Assembly (NCBI GenBank): GCA_937121005.1 | Contig: CAKZKB010000686.1 | Span: 1-6,712 of the forward strand | Length of the DNA stretch: 6,712 nucleotides | Source of the DNA: an uncultured cyanobacterium | GTDB taxonomy: Bacteria; Cyanobacteriota; Cyanobacteriia; Cyanobacteriales; Geitlerinemataceae | Direction: 5' to 3' | In this document: piece after piece, positions 1 to 5,971 of the stretch | How positions within the stretch are numbered: position 1 is the first letter of the stretch | Layout: the number at the start of each line of letters is the position of its first letter | Made by a program: the position numbers and the translations under genes | The notes under the pieces: model-generated | The model's input: only the letters and a program-made list of their open reading frames with translations | The model's database searches: none | Told to the model about the DNA's origin: nothing

Positions 1-961
1 GGGCAATATGGCGGCGAACGTGACACAAATCGCGAGTTAACTGGATTTCAGATCCCTCACTGGTAGGCGCAATGCGATCGACATTATAGATGTATCGCGC
101 TGCCACTTCTCGGAACGGAAGCCAGCGTTTGTTTTTGTGATAGTCGCGCACCCACTCAATAGCCAGCAGCGATTGTAATGTGGACTCATCGCGATGTTCG
201 TTGGCAAACCAAATTTTGACTTGTTGGTAACAAAACGTCCACAGATCCGGATTTTTACTCAGGGTTGAAGTCGTCACCGAACCGCCGTGAGCCCGGAAAA
301 ACGCTAGAGATTCGGGAACGTGAGCCACTAACGGGTATTGATGGCAAGTGAGTAAATATAAAAGAATGTCCGTCCCCATAGCATGATCGGGGAAATCGTG
401 GATCGTGGGAGACGGCACTTCTAGTAATACATTTTTCCGCAAATCTTCTAGGCGAAATAAAGACGCACCGGGGGAGTTGGGAACGGTATATCCTTGATAG
501 TACAAGGATTGCATCATGTATTCGTGGGTGCTATACAAATGCGGACGATCGCCGCGAATATAGCTGACATTTCCTTTCCCCGGTTCCGTGCCAATTTCGG
601 CTCCAGTGTAGACAAAACCGACTTCAGGGTTTTTAATATAAGGTAGGGTCTTTTCGAGGAAGGTCGGGCTCATCAAATCGTCCGACAACAGCACTTTGGC
701 ATACTGACCGCGTGCTTCTTCAATCGATCGTATCCAGTTACGCACGGGCCCGGTATTGGTTTCGTTCCTAAAAATGCGAACGCGACTATCTTGGCGAGCA
801 AAATCTTGGCACACCTCCCAAGTGCGATCGGTACTCGCATTATCGACGAGGACGATTTCATAATCTTCGACGGTTTGTGCTAATGCCGAACGAACGCAGG
901 GAACCAACAGATCCTCGCGATTGTAAACGAAAATGAGAATGCTAACTAAAGGAGTAGTCAT
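1..961 (-). CDS. Family 2 glycosyltransferase, partial (C-terminus beyond window)
   Basis: Probable GT-A fold glycosyltransferase of family 2, which moves a sugar from a nucleotide donor to a growing glycan at the cytoplasmic face of the membrane. Translation from the ATG at 961 stays open for 320 codons to the window edge, so the 3' end is missing. The N-terminus VSILIFVYNRE (6-16) is the usual first strand and loop. IVLVDNASTD (36-45) carries the nucleotide-binding Asp40. LLSDD (91-95) is the DXD-like metal site. GTDIL around Asp198 is a candidate for the catalytic base region, and FFRAHGGSV (221-229) matches the late FRxHxxS element common in GT2 enzymes. No membrane segment is visible. 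The ATG lies 28 nt after the stop of the preceding SDR gene, with only a weak Shine-Dalgarno (ACTCC rather than GGAG), so it is probably read as the last visible gene of the sugar operon. Donor and acceptor cannot be told; a deoxysugar made by the upstream genes is the natural guess. Confidence 0.88.
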   Translation of the reverse strand, partial: MTTPLVSILIFVYNREDLLVPCVRSALAQTVEDYEIVLVDNASTDRTWEVCQDFARQDSRVRIFRNETNTGPVRNWIRSIEEARGQYAKVLLSDDLMSPTFLEKTLPYIKNPEVGFVYTGAEIGTEPGKGNVSYIRGDRPHLYSTHEYMMQSLYYQGYTVPNSPGASLFRLEDLRKNVLLEVPSPTIHDFPDHAMGTDILLYLLTCHQYPLVAHVPESLAFFRAHGGSVTTSTLSKNPDLWTFCYQQVKIWFANEHRDESTLQSLLAIEWVRDYHKNKRWLPFREVAARYIYNVDRIAPTSEGSEIQLTRDLCHVRRHIA

Positions 962-989
962 GGAGTTTTGAGTGAAATTCGCGTTCTAG

Positions 990-1925
990 CTATTGTGGGA
1001 GGCGCGATCGAAAATGTTCGACCGTGCGTTGCAATCCGTCTTCCAAGCCAATTTTAGGATACCATTGCGCGACCCGTTTGAGTTTGGCAACGTCTGCTTG
1101 CAGGTGCATCACTTGGCGAGAACCATAGGCGATCGCTCCATATTCGGGACAAATTTTCGGGTTCGTCAGTTCCCGAATGTACTCGATGGCGGTTTTTAAT
1201 GCCACTGCTTCCCCCGATCCGACGTTAAAAATGCCTCCCGCTTCCGCATCAATGAGGCTGACGATCGCGCTCGCCACATCGTCGATATATAAATAGTCCC
1301 ACAATTGGCGGCATTCGGTGACTTTGGGGACGCGATCGCTCGCTAATTCTCTCACGACGTAGGGAAAAAGTCGATAGGGTTCGTCGTCGGCTCCGTAAAC
1401 ACCAAACAATCGCACCCACGTCCCGCAGATCTGGTAGGCTTCAGATAGGCCCAATGCTGCCCAACAGGAGGCTAATTTGGCTCTCCCGTAAGCCGAAATG
1501 GGATGGGGAGGATCCTCTTCGCTCACTTGACGATTAGGACAACCGTATTCGGTTTGGGAACCTACCCCGATCCACTGGCGACACCCCGCCAAGTTTGCCA
1601 GTTTCACCGAGGCGATCGTCTGGGGTAAATTGTCGGTAATTTGATAGGGTTGGTTGTGTTCTTTGCTGTTCGTCCCCCGCCAAGCTAAATGGACGAACGC
1701 CTGGGGTGCGTAGGAGCGAACCCGATGGCCTAAATCTTGGCTGGTTAGGGTATTGTAGGCAATGGTTTCGTATCCTTTCAACTTTTGCAACCGAGTCAAA
1801 TCGGAGGAGGGACGGATTAAAACAACAGGTAAATCCCCGGCTTGCAACAAGCGTTTGACAACCGCCGCTCCAATAAAACCTGTTGCCCCCGTTAGCAGTA
1901 TAGTCCGTTGGCGATTTGAGTTCAT
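990..1925 (-). CDS. NAD-dependent epimerase/dehydratase (extended SDR), probable NDP-4-keto-6-deoxyhexose reductase or epimerase
   Basis: Extended short-chain dehydrogenase of 311 aa, a normal length for nucleotide-sugar SDRs. The NAD(P) site TGATGFIG (12-19) gives GxxGxxG at G13, G16 and G19. The catalytic Tyr and Lys are Y146 and K150 in YGRAK, and the Ser/Thr is in GSQTEYG (122-128). FVHLAWRG (77-84) resembles the HLAW motif I recall from 6-deoxytalose-type 4-dehydrogenases/4-ketoreductases. DYLYIDDVA (210-218) and FNVGSGE (233-239) are standard substrate-domain elements. The family and context suggest it reduces the 4-keto group, or epimerises, the intermediate left by the dehydratase and methyltransferases upstream; this step is inferred. 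Its ATG overlaps the previous gene's stop in a 4 nt ATGA (1922-1925) and no Shine-Dalgarno is evident, so translation probably depends on coupling. A plain UDP-sugar 4-epimerase is the main alternative. Confidence 0.88.
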   Translation of the reverse strand: MNSNRQRTILLTGATGFIGAAVVKRLLQAGDLPVVLIRPSSDLTRLQKLKGYETIAYNTLTSQDLGHRVRSYAPQAFVHLAWRGTNSKEHNQPYQITDNLPQTIASVKLANLAGCRQWIGVGSQTEYGCPNRQVSEEDPPHPISAYGRAKLASCWAALGLSEAYQICGTWVRLFGVYGADDEPYRLFPYVVRELASDRVPKVTECRQLWDYLYIDDVASAIVSLIDAEAGGIFNVGSGEAVALKTAIEYIRELTNPKICPEYGAIAYGSRQVMHLQADVAKLKRVAQWYPKIGLEDGLQRTVEHFRSRLPQ

Positions 1926-2812
1926 AGAATCGTGCTATCGGTCTTAATATTTAGGCTTTGTACGGAAGGGGAAACGGGGGATGACTCTCGACTTGAATGT
2001 CGAAACGCGACTCCAATCCCCGCTCCAGGATACATATGATCTTTGGGGTTTTCTTGAAAGAACAAAAACTGGCGCGAGGTAGCTTTAGCAAACTGCCTCA
2101 GTTTATCGTTACAGTGGGCGTTATCTCCGATAATAACGGCTGCGTCGGTCAATTTGGGGCGTACAGTTTCGTATTCTCGGGCCTCGTAGTCTTCGCTGTG
2201 GTCGCTGTCGTTGATATGAAGGTCGATCGGACCGTCGAAGGTCTGTAAAAATGCGATCGCATCTCGAAAAACTAACTGACCGACTGCCGAGTAAGGCGGT
2301 GCGAACAGCATCCCGGCTTGGGGATTGATATCGACACCGTAGTAGCGTCCGGGATATCCTTCTCGTGCGTTTTCCATCAATGCTGTTGCTAAAACGCACG
2401 ATCCCAACCCTTTATCGATCCCCGTCTCTACAATAACTTTAGGTTTGGTAGCCCGGACGATCGCGTACCATCCCAAACGACGGCCGTAACGAGGTTCGGC
2501 ATCGGCAATCCAGCGATATTGGCTGCTAGAAATGGTTCGGCGAATATGTTCTTTTAAGGTAAAGTTGTTTTGTAGTTCGCTGATATACCCCTCAATGGCA
2601 CTGACTTCAACGCCAACGGCCACGGAAACAAACGAAGACAAATAAGCAACGTTAAGTTCGTGGAGATCGTAAGTGAAATTATCGACTTCCCGAGACTCTA
2701 ACAGCCATTTATCCAGCTTAGCAATGCACTCGTCTCGCCGTTGGTTGGCATAGGCAAGTCGCCGTTGTTGGTATTGGATACCGATCTCAAATGGATTGTT
2801 TTCTGCTGGCAT
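1922..2812 (-). CDS. Class I SAM-dependent methyltransferase (Methyltransf_24/cephalosporin-hydroxylase-like), putative sugar O-methyltransferase
   Basis: Protein of 296 aa with a helical N-terminal half (about 1-115) followed by a Rossmann methyltransferase core. SAM motif I is VIVETGIDKGLGS (126-138), with the acidic residue ending strand 2 in YGVDINP (158-164, D161). LHINDSDHSEDYE (198-210) resembles the DGDHS metal/active-site segment of Methyltransf_24 and CmcI-like enzymes, and AAVIIGDNAH (224-233) fits a later core strand. The last 25 residues are Ser-rich, low complexity and probably disordered. Being sandwiched between sugar-nucleotide enzymes, it most likely methylates a hydroxyl of the same sugar or of the finished glycan; the acceptor is not identifiable. 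Its ATG overlaps the preceding stop by one base (TAATG) and is served by a strong GGAGGG nine bases upstream, inside the previous gene. CmcI-type proteins were long annotated as hydroxylases, so that name may appear elsewhere. Confidence 0.8.
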   Translation of the reverse strand: MPAENNPFEIGIQYQQRRLAYANQRRDECIAKLDKWLLESREVDNFTYDLHELNVAYLSSFVSVAVGVEVSAIEGYISELQNNFTLKEHIRRTISSSQYRWIADAEPRYGRRLGWYAIVRATKPKVIVETGIDKGLGSCVLATALMENAREGYPGRYYGVDINPQAGMLFAPPYSAVGQLVFRDAIAFLQTFDGPIDLHINDSDHSEDYEAREYETVRPKLTDAAVIIGDNAHCNDKLRQFAKATSRQFLFFQENPKDHMYPGAGIGVAFRHSSRESSPVSPSVQSLNIKTDSTIL

Positions 2813-4056
2813 TACACTTTTCCCTCCAAAACATCAAGTGCGGAGTGCAGTTGTTGGGATCCGTATCCCATCGGTTTCAAATCCTCGGCGATTTCTTTCA
2901 TGTAGCCAAAGCTAAAGACAATGATTTCATCAACGGGAGACTCACCTAATTTATCGAGGCCAAAAATAGGCAACCTCGATTTCGGCGAATAGATGCCCTC
3001 GCCATGGGGATTTTTATCAATTAGATATTCTAGTTTGTCCGCATTTTGAGTGGCGGCGAGGGTGGCAATTCCGCGCCCTCCCGCACCGTAACCCGCAATG
3101 GTTTTGCCGGATGCGGTTTGGCGATCGATGAATTTTTCTAGGTTTTTGATTCCTCGAAAAATGCGATCGGACTGCTGTTGGTAAAACTCCAGACGATCGT
3201 ATTTTGGGAGTTCGATATCGGGTAGTTTCAAAGACGATCGCGGCGATTCGGCTAGAGATGCCACAAAAATTAAAGAGTTGGCACGGCGAATATTTTCGGG
3301 AACGATATCGAAATCAATGGCAACAAATCCTTCCCGTTCCAGAAGCGATTGTGCTGTCGATCGCGTTAAATAAATCGAGTGTTCGTGCTCGAATAGGCAA
3401 AATTCCCGGCGCTCGAAAATTCGCTCTAAATTGTGAACTTCTACCACTAAAAGGCCGCGATCGCGATTCAATATCGACTTTGCAGTTCGCAAAAAAGCAA
3501 CGGGATCGGGCAAGTGATCGAACGTATAAGAGAGGAAAATTAGATCGACTTCTCGGAATTCTTCGGGCAAGCGATCGACTGAGTTACTGTCAAACAATCC
3601 TTGAATTGTCGGAATGCCTTGCTTTCGGGCAACCTCTACAGTTGCAGAAGAAGGCTCGTAACCCAAAACTTGCCATCCCAAGCGTTTAAATGGCAGTAAT
3701 TGCCCCCCATCTCCCGACCCCACTTCTAGCACTTTCAGATCGCGATCGTCAGGGAAATATTTCTCTGTCAGTGCAGTAGCGATCGCCTCCATAAATCGCA
3801 TTGCTGTTGGCGAGGTTCCCACCGAATACCGATAGCAGTCTTGGTAGTATTCGGTAAAGTCAACATCGTGCTGCGTTTGCACGGTTTTGCAGTTTTTGCA
3901 AAAATAAATATCGTTATCGGCCGTAAATTCTGTTCCCAACTCTTCTGCGGTGACAAAATCTTCAGTCAAGGGCATCTGCTCGAAAGAAATCGCTTTGACT
4001 AGGTCCGTTGAGCCACAGATACGACAGTTGTGGCGATCGTGAATTTTTGCTTTCAT
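2812..4056 (-). CDS. Three-domain class I SAM sugar C-methyltransferase (TylC3/TcaB9 type)
   Basis: Protein of 414 aa, the typical length of NDP-4-keto-6-deoxyhexose 3-C-methyltransferases, with all three parts present. An N-terminal zinc-binding domain (Methyltransf_13) has CxxC pairs C11/C14 and C53/C56. The SAM-binding core has motif I VLEVGSGDGG (109-118), GYEPS (132-136) and FDHLPDP (179-185). A C-terminal Rossmann-like domain (Methyltransf_14) has AGYGAGGRG (321-329) and IDKNP (346-350). FEHEHSIYL (222-230) sits where the family has its Glu-His catalytic pair. The expected reaction is methyl transfer from SAM to C-3 of a 4-keto-6-deoxy sugar nucleotide, which suits the dehydratase just upstream. 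I chose the ATG at 4056: it has GGAG seven bases upstream, forms a 4 nt ATGA overlap with the dehydratase stop, and begins just before the first Cys pair. An in-frame start at 4104 would add 16 residues without homology value. Confidence 0.9.
   Translation of the reverse strand: MKAKIHDRHNCRICGSTDLVKAISFEQMPLTEDFVTAEELGTEFTADNDIYFCKNCKTVQTQHDVDFTEYYQDCYRYSVGTSPTAMRFMEAIATALTEKYFPDDRDLKVLEVGSGDGGQLLPFKRLGWQVLGYEPSSATVEVARKQGIPTIQGLFDSNSVDRLPEEFREVDLIFLSYTFDHLPDPVAFLRTAKSILNRDRGLLVVEVHNLERIFERREFCLFEHEHSIYLTRSTAQSLLEREGFVAIDFDIVPENIRRANSLIFVASLAESPRSSLKLPDIELPKYDRLEFYQQQSDRIFRGIKNLEKFIDRQTASGKTIAGYGAGGRGIATLAATQNADKLEYLIDKNPHGEGIYSPKSRLPIFGLDKLGESPVDEIIVFSFGYMKEIAEDLKPMGYGSQQLHSALDVLEGKV
2822..2827 (-). 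promoter_or_regulatory. Strong Shine-Dalgarno GGAGGG for the second methyltransferase
   Basis: GGAGGG lies nine bases before the ATG at 2812, inside the final codons of the upstream C-methyltransferase gene (Glu-Gly-Lys-Val-stop). Together with the TAATG junction it indicates both independent and coupled initiation, and it fixes the start of the second methyltransferase. Confidence 0.75.
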
Positions 4057-5060
4057 AACTGAACTCCACCAGCGCGATCGCTGTCTAAAAAATTCCGATA
4101 CCAAGCGATCGTCTGCTGCAAACCTGTGTCTAAATCGAACAACGGCGACCAGTTTAACTTATGTCGCGCCTTGGCTGCACTCAAATATTGATGGCGAATT
4201 TCGTGGCTGGCTTCGTTGCGAATATCGGGTGTTAAATCCGACTCCATCAAGGTCAATATTTTTTCCGCCAACTCCAAAACCGTAACTTGGATTTCGTTAG
4301 AGAAGTTAAACGCTTCCCCATACAAATCGCGATTCTCCGCCATTTTTTCGGCGAGCAGAATATAAGCGGCGGCTCCATCTTCGACATAAAAATAGTCGCG
4401 AATATAGCGCCCGTCAGAACGAATCACCGGCCGCTGTCCGCGCAAAATCGAGCGAATGGTTCCCGGTACGATGCGATTCCAATTGAGATCGCCGCCGCCA
4501 TAGAAATTGCCACAACGGGTAATGGCAACGGGTAAATTGTAGGTGATGGCGTAGCTGCGGGCAATCAAATCGGCACAAGATTTGCTAACATCGTAGGGAT
4601 GTTGCCCTTGCAAGGGACAGTCTTCATCGTAGGGCAATTTGGGAGCACTGCCGTAGGCTTTATCCGAGGAAGCCAGGACAATTTGCTTGACAGTGGGGCT
4701 ACGGCGACAGGCTTCTAGGACGCACCACGTGCCGCGAATGTTACTCTCGAAGGTAGAGACGGGATTGCGATTGGCGATGCCGACGATCGTCTGAGCGGCG
4801 AGATGGAAAACGGTATCGATTTCGTATTCGCCGATGGCACGTTCGATCGTCGGCGTGTCGCAGATATCGCCGCGCACGACTTTAACGCGATCGATGGCTC
4901 GCGATCGCGCGAGTTCTGATTGCGGGATCTCGTCGCGCACGAAGCATACCACATCGGCTCCGGCGGCGAGCAGGCGTTTGACGAGCCAACTGCCCACCAA
5001 ACCTGTCGCCCCGGTGACTAATGTCGGTCGATCTTGCCAAAATGCGCTCGCGATCGGCAT
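4053..5060 (-). CDS. CDP-glucose 4,6-dehydratase-like NAD-dependent SDR
   Basis: Extended SDR of 335 aa. The NAD site TGATGLVG is at 16-23. The active site has S132, D133 and K134 (the SDK arrangement of CDP-glucose 4,6-dehydratases, instead of the TDE of RmlB), with Y156 and K160 in PYDVSK. GNFYGGGDLNWNRIVPG (184-200) strongly recalls the GNVIGGGD...DRLxPD signature of RfbG. RYIRDYFYVEDGA (218-230) and LNWSP (302-306) are further family marks. The likely reaction is NDP-glucose to NDP-4-keto-6-deoxyglucose, the committed step of deoxysugar synthesis. The start at 5060 has GAGG six bases upstream and gives an N-terminus (FWQDRPTLVTG) aligned with known RfbG starts; the ATG at 5072 adds four residues and lacks a Shine-Dalgarno. 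It is first in the sugar operon and overlaps the next gene by ATGA. The nucleotide could instead be GDP or UDP, so CDP is probable but unproven. Confidence 0.87.
   Translation of the reverse strand: MPIASAFWQDRPTLVTGATGLVGSWLVKRLLAAGADVVCFVRDEIPQSELARSRAIDRVKVVRGDICDTPTIERAIGEYEIDTVFHLAAQTIVGIANRNPVSTFESNIRGTWCVLEACRRSPTVKQIVLASSDKAYGSAPKLPYDEDCPLQGQHPYDVSKSCADLIARSYAITYNLPVAITRCGNFYGGGDLNWNRIVPGTIRSILRGQRPVIRSDGRYIRDYFYVEDGAAAYILLAEKMAENRDLYGEAFNFSNEIQVTVLELAEKILTLMESDLTPDIRNEASHEIRHQYLSAAKARHKLNWSPLFDLDTGLQQTIAWYRNFLDSDRAGGVQL
4064..4067 (-). promoter_or_regulatory. Shine-Dalgarno GGAG fixing the C-methyltransferase start
   Basis: GGAG sits seven bases upstream of the ATG at 4056, within the last codons of the dehydratase gene. 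It decides for this start over the longer in-frame start at 4104. Confidence 0.7.
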
Positions 5061-5066
5061 CGGTTG

Positions 5067-5070
5067 CCTC
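5067..5070 (-). promoter_or_regulatory. Shine-Dalgarno GAGG fixing the dehydratase start
   Basis: GAGG is six bases before the ATG at 5060. The alternative ATG at 5072 overlaps this motif and has only AT-rich repeat sequence before it, so 5060 is preferred. Confidence 0.55.
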
Positions 5071-5077
5071 ATATCAA

Positions 5078-5105
5078 TTTTGGATTTTAGATTTTAGATT
5101 TTGGA
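5078..5105. repeat. Four tandem heptamers TTTTRGA
   Basis: Four perfect-register copies of a 7 bp unit: TTTTGGA, TTTTAGA, TTTTAGA, TTTTGGA. It belongs to the short tandemly repeated heptamers widespread in filamentous cyanobacterial intergenic DNA. It lies in the leader just upstream of the dehydratase start, and copy number is expected to vary between strains. Confidence 0.85.
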
Positions 5106-5109
5106 TTAA

Positions 5110-5132
5110 CCTCGGTCTAAAGCCGGGGGCTT
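5110..5132 (-). repeat. GC-rich imperfect hairpin, possible relic of an IS200/IS605-type end or weak terminator
   Basis: On the minus strand CCCCGG (5128-5123) pairs with CCGAGG (5115-5110) around a CTTTAGA loop with one mismatch. The overlapping AAGCC/GGCTT (5120-5124 and 5128-5132) forms an alternative 5 bp stem. From memory, AAGCCCCCGGCTTTAG followed by a pairing arm is common at right ends of cyanobacterial IS200/IS605 and tnpB elements. No transposase or tnpB sequence is in the window, and no T-run follows the hairpin, so it is not a classic intrinsic terminator for the Uma2 gene. Function unproven. Confidence 0.4.
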
Positions 5133-5172
5133 GTATCCATAATTTTTCCGGTCACGGTTAGTTTACCATCTG

Positions 5173-5949
5173 TTAGGACAGTTCTTCAGGATCGATTCCG
5201 AGATCTTGCAGTCGAGCAGCCAGCCGCTCGGCTCGCGCTCGAGCTTGTGTGGCTTCCTGTTGAGCGCGATCGAGATTCTCGTGTGCCAGAGTTGCTTCCT
5301 CCCAACCGGTACGCAATAGCACCCCATCAGGCGTTTCCCACCGCAACCAGGTTGCATTTACACCTCCGTAAGTTCCCTGCCATTTAACCAACCACAGTCC
5401 CAACCGTTCGCTCCAAAAGCGATCGTTCTCATCTCGCTCCATGGGTTCGTATTGGCCATCGCGAAGGATAAATCCAGCCCAATCCTCGGCATCGAAGGGA
5501 TCGTACCAGAAATACTCGGGAACCCGCAAGCGCTCTTGATAAATGCGTTTCTTTTTCGTTTTGTCTGCCTGCGCCGTACTTTCTGAGAGCAGTTCGATAA
5601 CCACATCTGGGGCTTTCCCTTCTTCCCATACGACCCAACTTTTGCGCTCAGTTTTGGGAACGCCAACAACGGCAAAAAAGTCGGGGCCGCGAAAGTCGCG
5701 ATCGCGAACTTGTTGCAGGCTAAAATAGACAAACATATTGCCGCCCACATAACCATCTTCGCGATTTTCCAACCAAGGATACAACACCTCAATCAACAAG
5801 TCCATTTGTAGCTTGTGGCGTTGGGTTTCCATGGAAATATCATCATCGTAAGGAAGTTCGTCTTGGGTTGGAGGTAAAGTGGGAGCGTAGGGATCCTCAA
5901 AAGAGGTCTCGTCTATTTTGGGACGATCGCTAGTAGATATTGAAGTCAT
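5173..5949 (-). CDS. Uma2 family endonuclease (DUF820, PD-(D/E)XK fold)
   Basis: Protein of 258 aa of the Uma2/DUF820 family, greatly expanded in cyanobacteria. The predicted fold is a restriction-endonuclease-like PD-(D/E)XK nuclease, but the role is unknown. Visible core residues are RGPD (87-90), PDVVIELLSEST (114-125) with E119, the Lys cluster KTKKKRIY (130-137), and VPEYFWYDP (143-151), which matches the family's EYWxxDP. The first 35 residues are acidic and Pro-rich. From about 216 the tail is rich in Ala, Glu, Gln and Arg, predicted coiled coil, a common ending in cyanobacterial members. The ATG at 5949 is preceded by AGGAG with a nine-base spacer; an in-frame ATG at 5958 abuts AGGAG with no spacer and is unlikely. 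It begins 22 nt after the HepT-like gene stops, so co-transcription is likely. Whether it acts with that pair or is merely adjacent is open. Confidence 0.88.
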   Translation of the reverse strand: MTSISTSDRPKIDETSFEDPYAPTLPPTQDELPYDDDISMETQRHKLQMDLLIEVLYPWLENREDGYVGGNMFVYFSLQQVRDRDFRGPDFFAVVGVPKTERKSWVVWEEGKAPDVVIELLSESTAQADKTKKKRIYQERLRVPEYFWYDPFDAEDWAGFILRDGQYEPMERDENDRFWSERLGLWLVKWQGTYGGVNATWLRWETPDGVLLRTGWEEATLAHENLDRAQQEATQARARAERLAARLQDLGIDPEELS

Positions 5950-5958
5950 GTTTAGCAT

Positions 5959-5963
5959 CTCCT
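5959..5963 (-). promoter_or_regulatory. Shine-Dalgarno AGGAG for the Uma2 gene
   Basis: AGGAG with a nine-base spacer to the ATG at 5949. The first ATG (5958) directly abuts the motif and would be sterically unsuitable, so this site decides the start. Confidence 0.65.
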
Positions 5964-5971
5964 GTTGTTAA

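Larger units (their letters stand above)
5061..5172. other. Spacer between the MNT/HepT/Uma2 cassette and the sugar operon
   Basis: The only real intergenic stretch of the window. It holds the heptamer repeats, the hairpin and the likely leader of the dehydratase gene. I found no convincing -35/-10 pair on the minus strand, so whether the sugar operon has its own promoter here or is reached by read-through from the Uma2 gene cannot be decided by eye. Confidence 0.6.

Noticed and set aside
673..861. 62-codon minus-strand open frame inside the glycosyltransferase
   Set aside because: It is an out-of-frame shadow of the GT2 gene, whose own frame runs unbroken with clear motifs.
3204..3689. 161-codon plus-strand open frame
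   Set aside because: It lies entirely antisense to the well-supported C-methyltransferase, and its translation is Arg/Lys-rich with no recognisable motif.
4057..4104. Longer N-terminus for the C-methyltransferase (ATG at 4104)
   Set aside because: It would overlap the dehydratase by 52 nt and add unrelated residues; the ATG at 4056 has a Shine-Dalgarno and an ATGA junction.
5061..5172. CRISPR array or riboswitch in the spacer
   Set aside because: The heptamers have no spacers between them, and no aptamer-like fold beyond the single short hairpin is visible.
5950..5958. ATG at 5958 as the Uma2 start
   Set aside because: It directly abuts AGGAG with no spacer, while the ATG at 5949 has a nine-base spacer.
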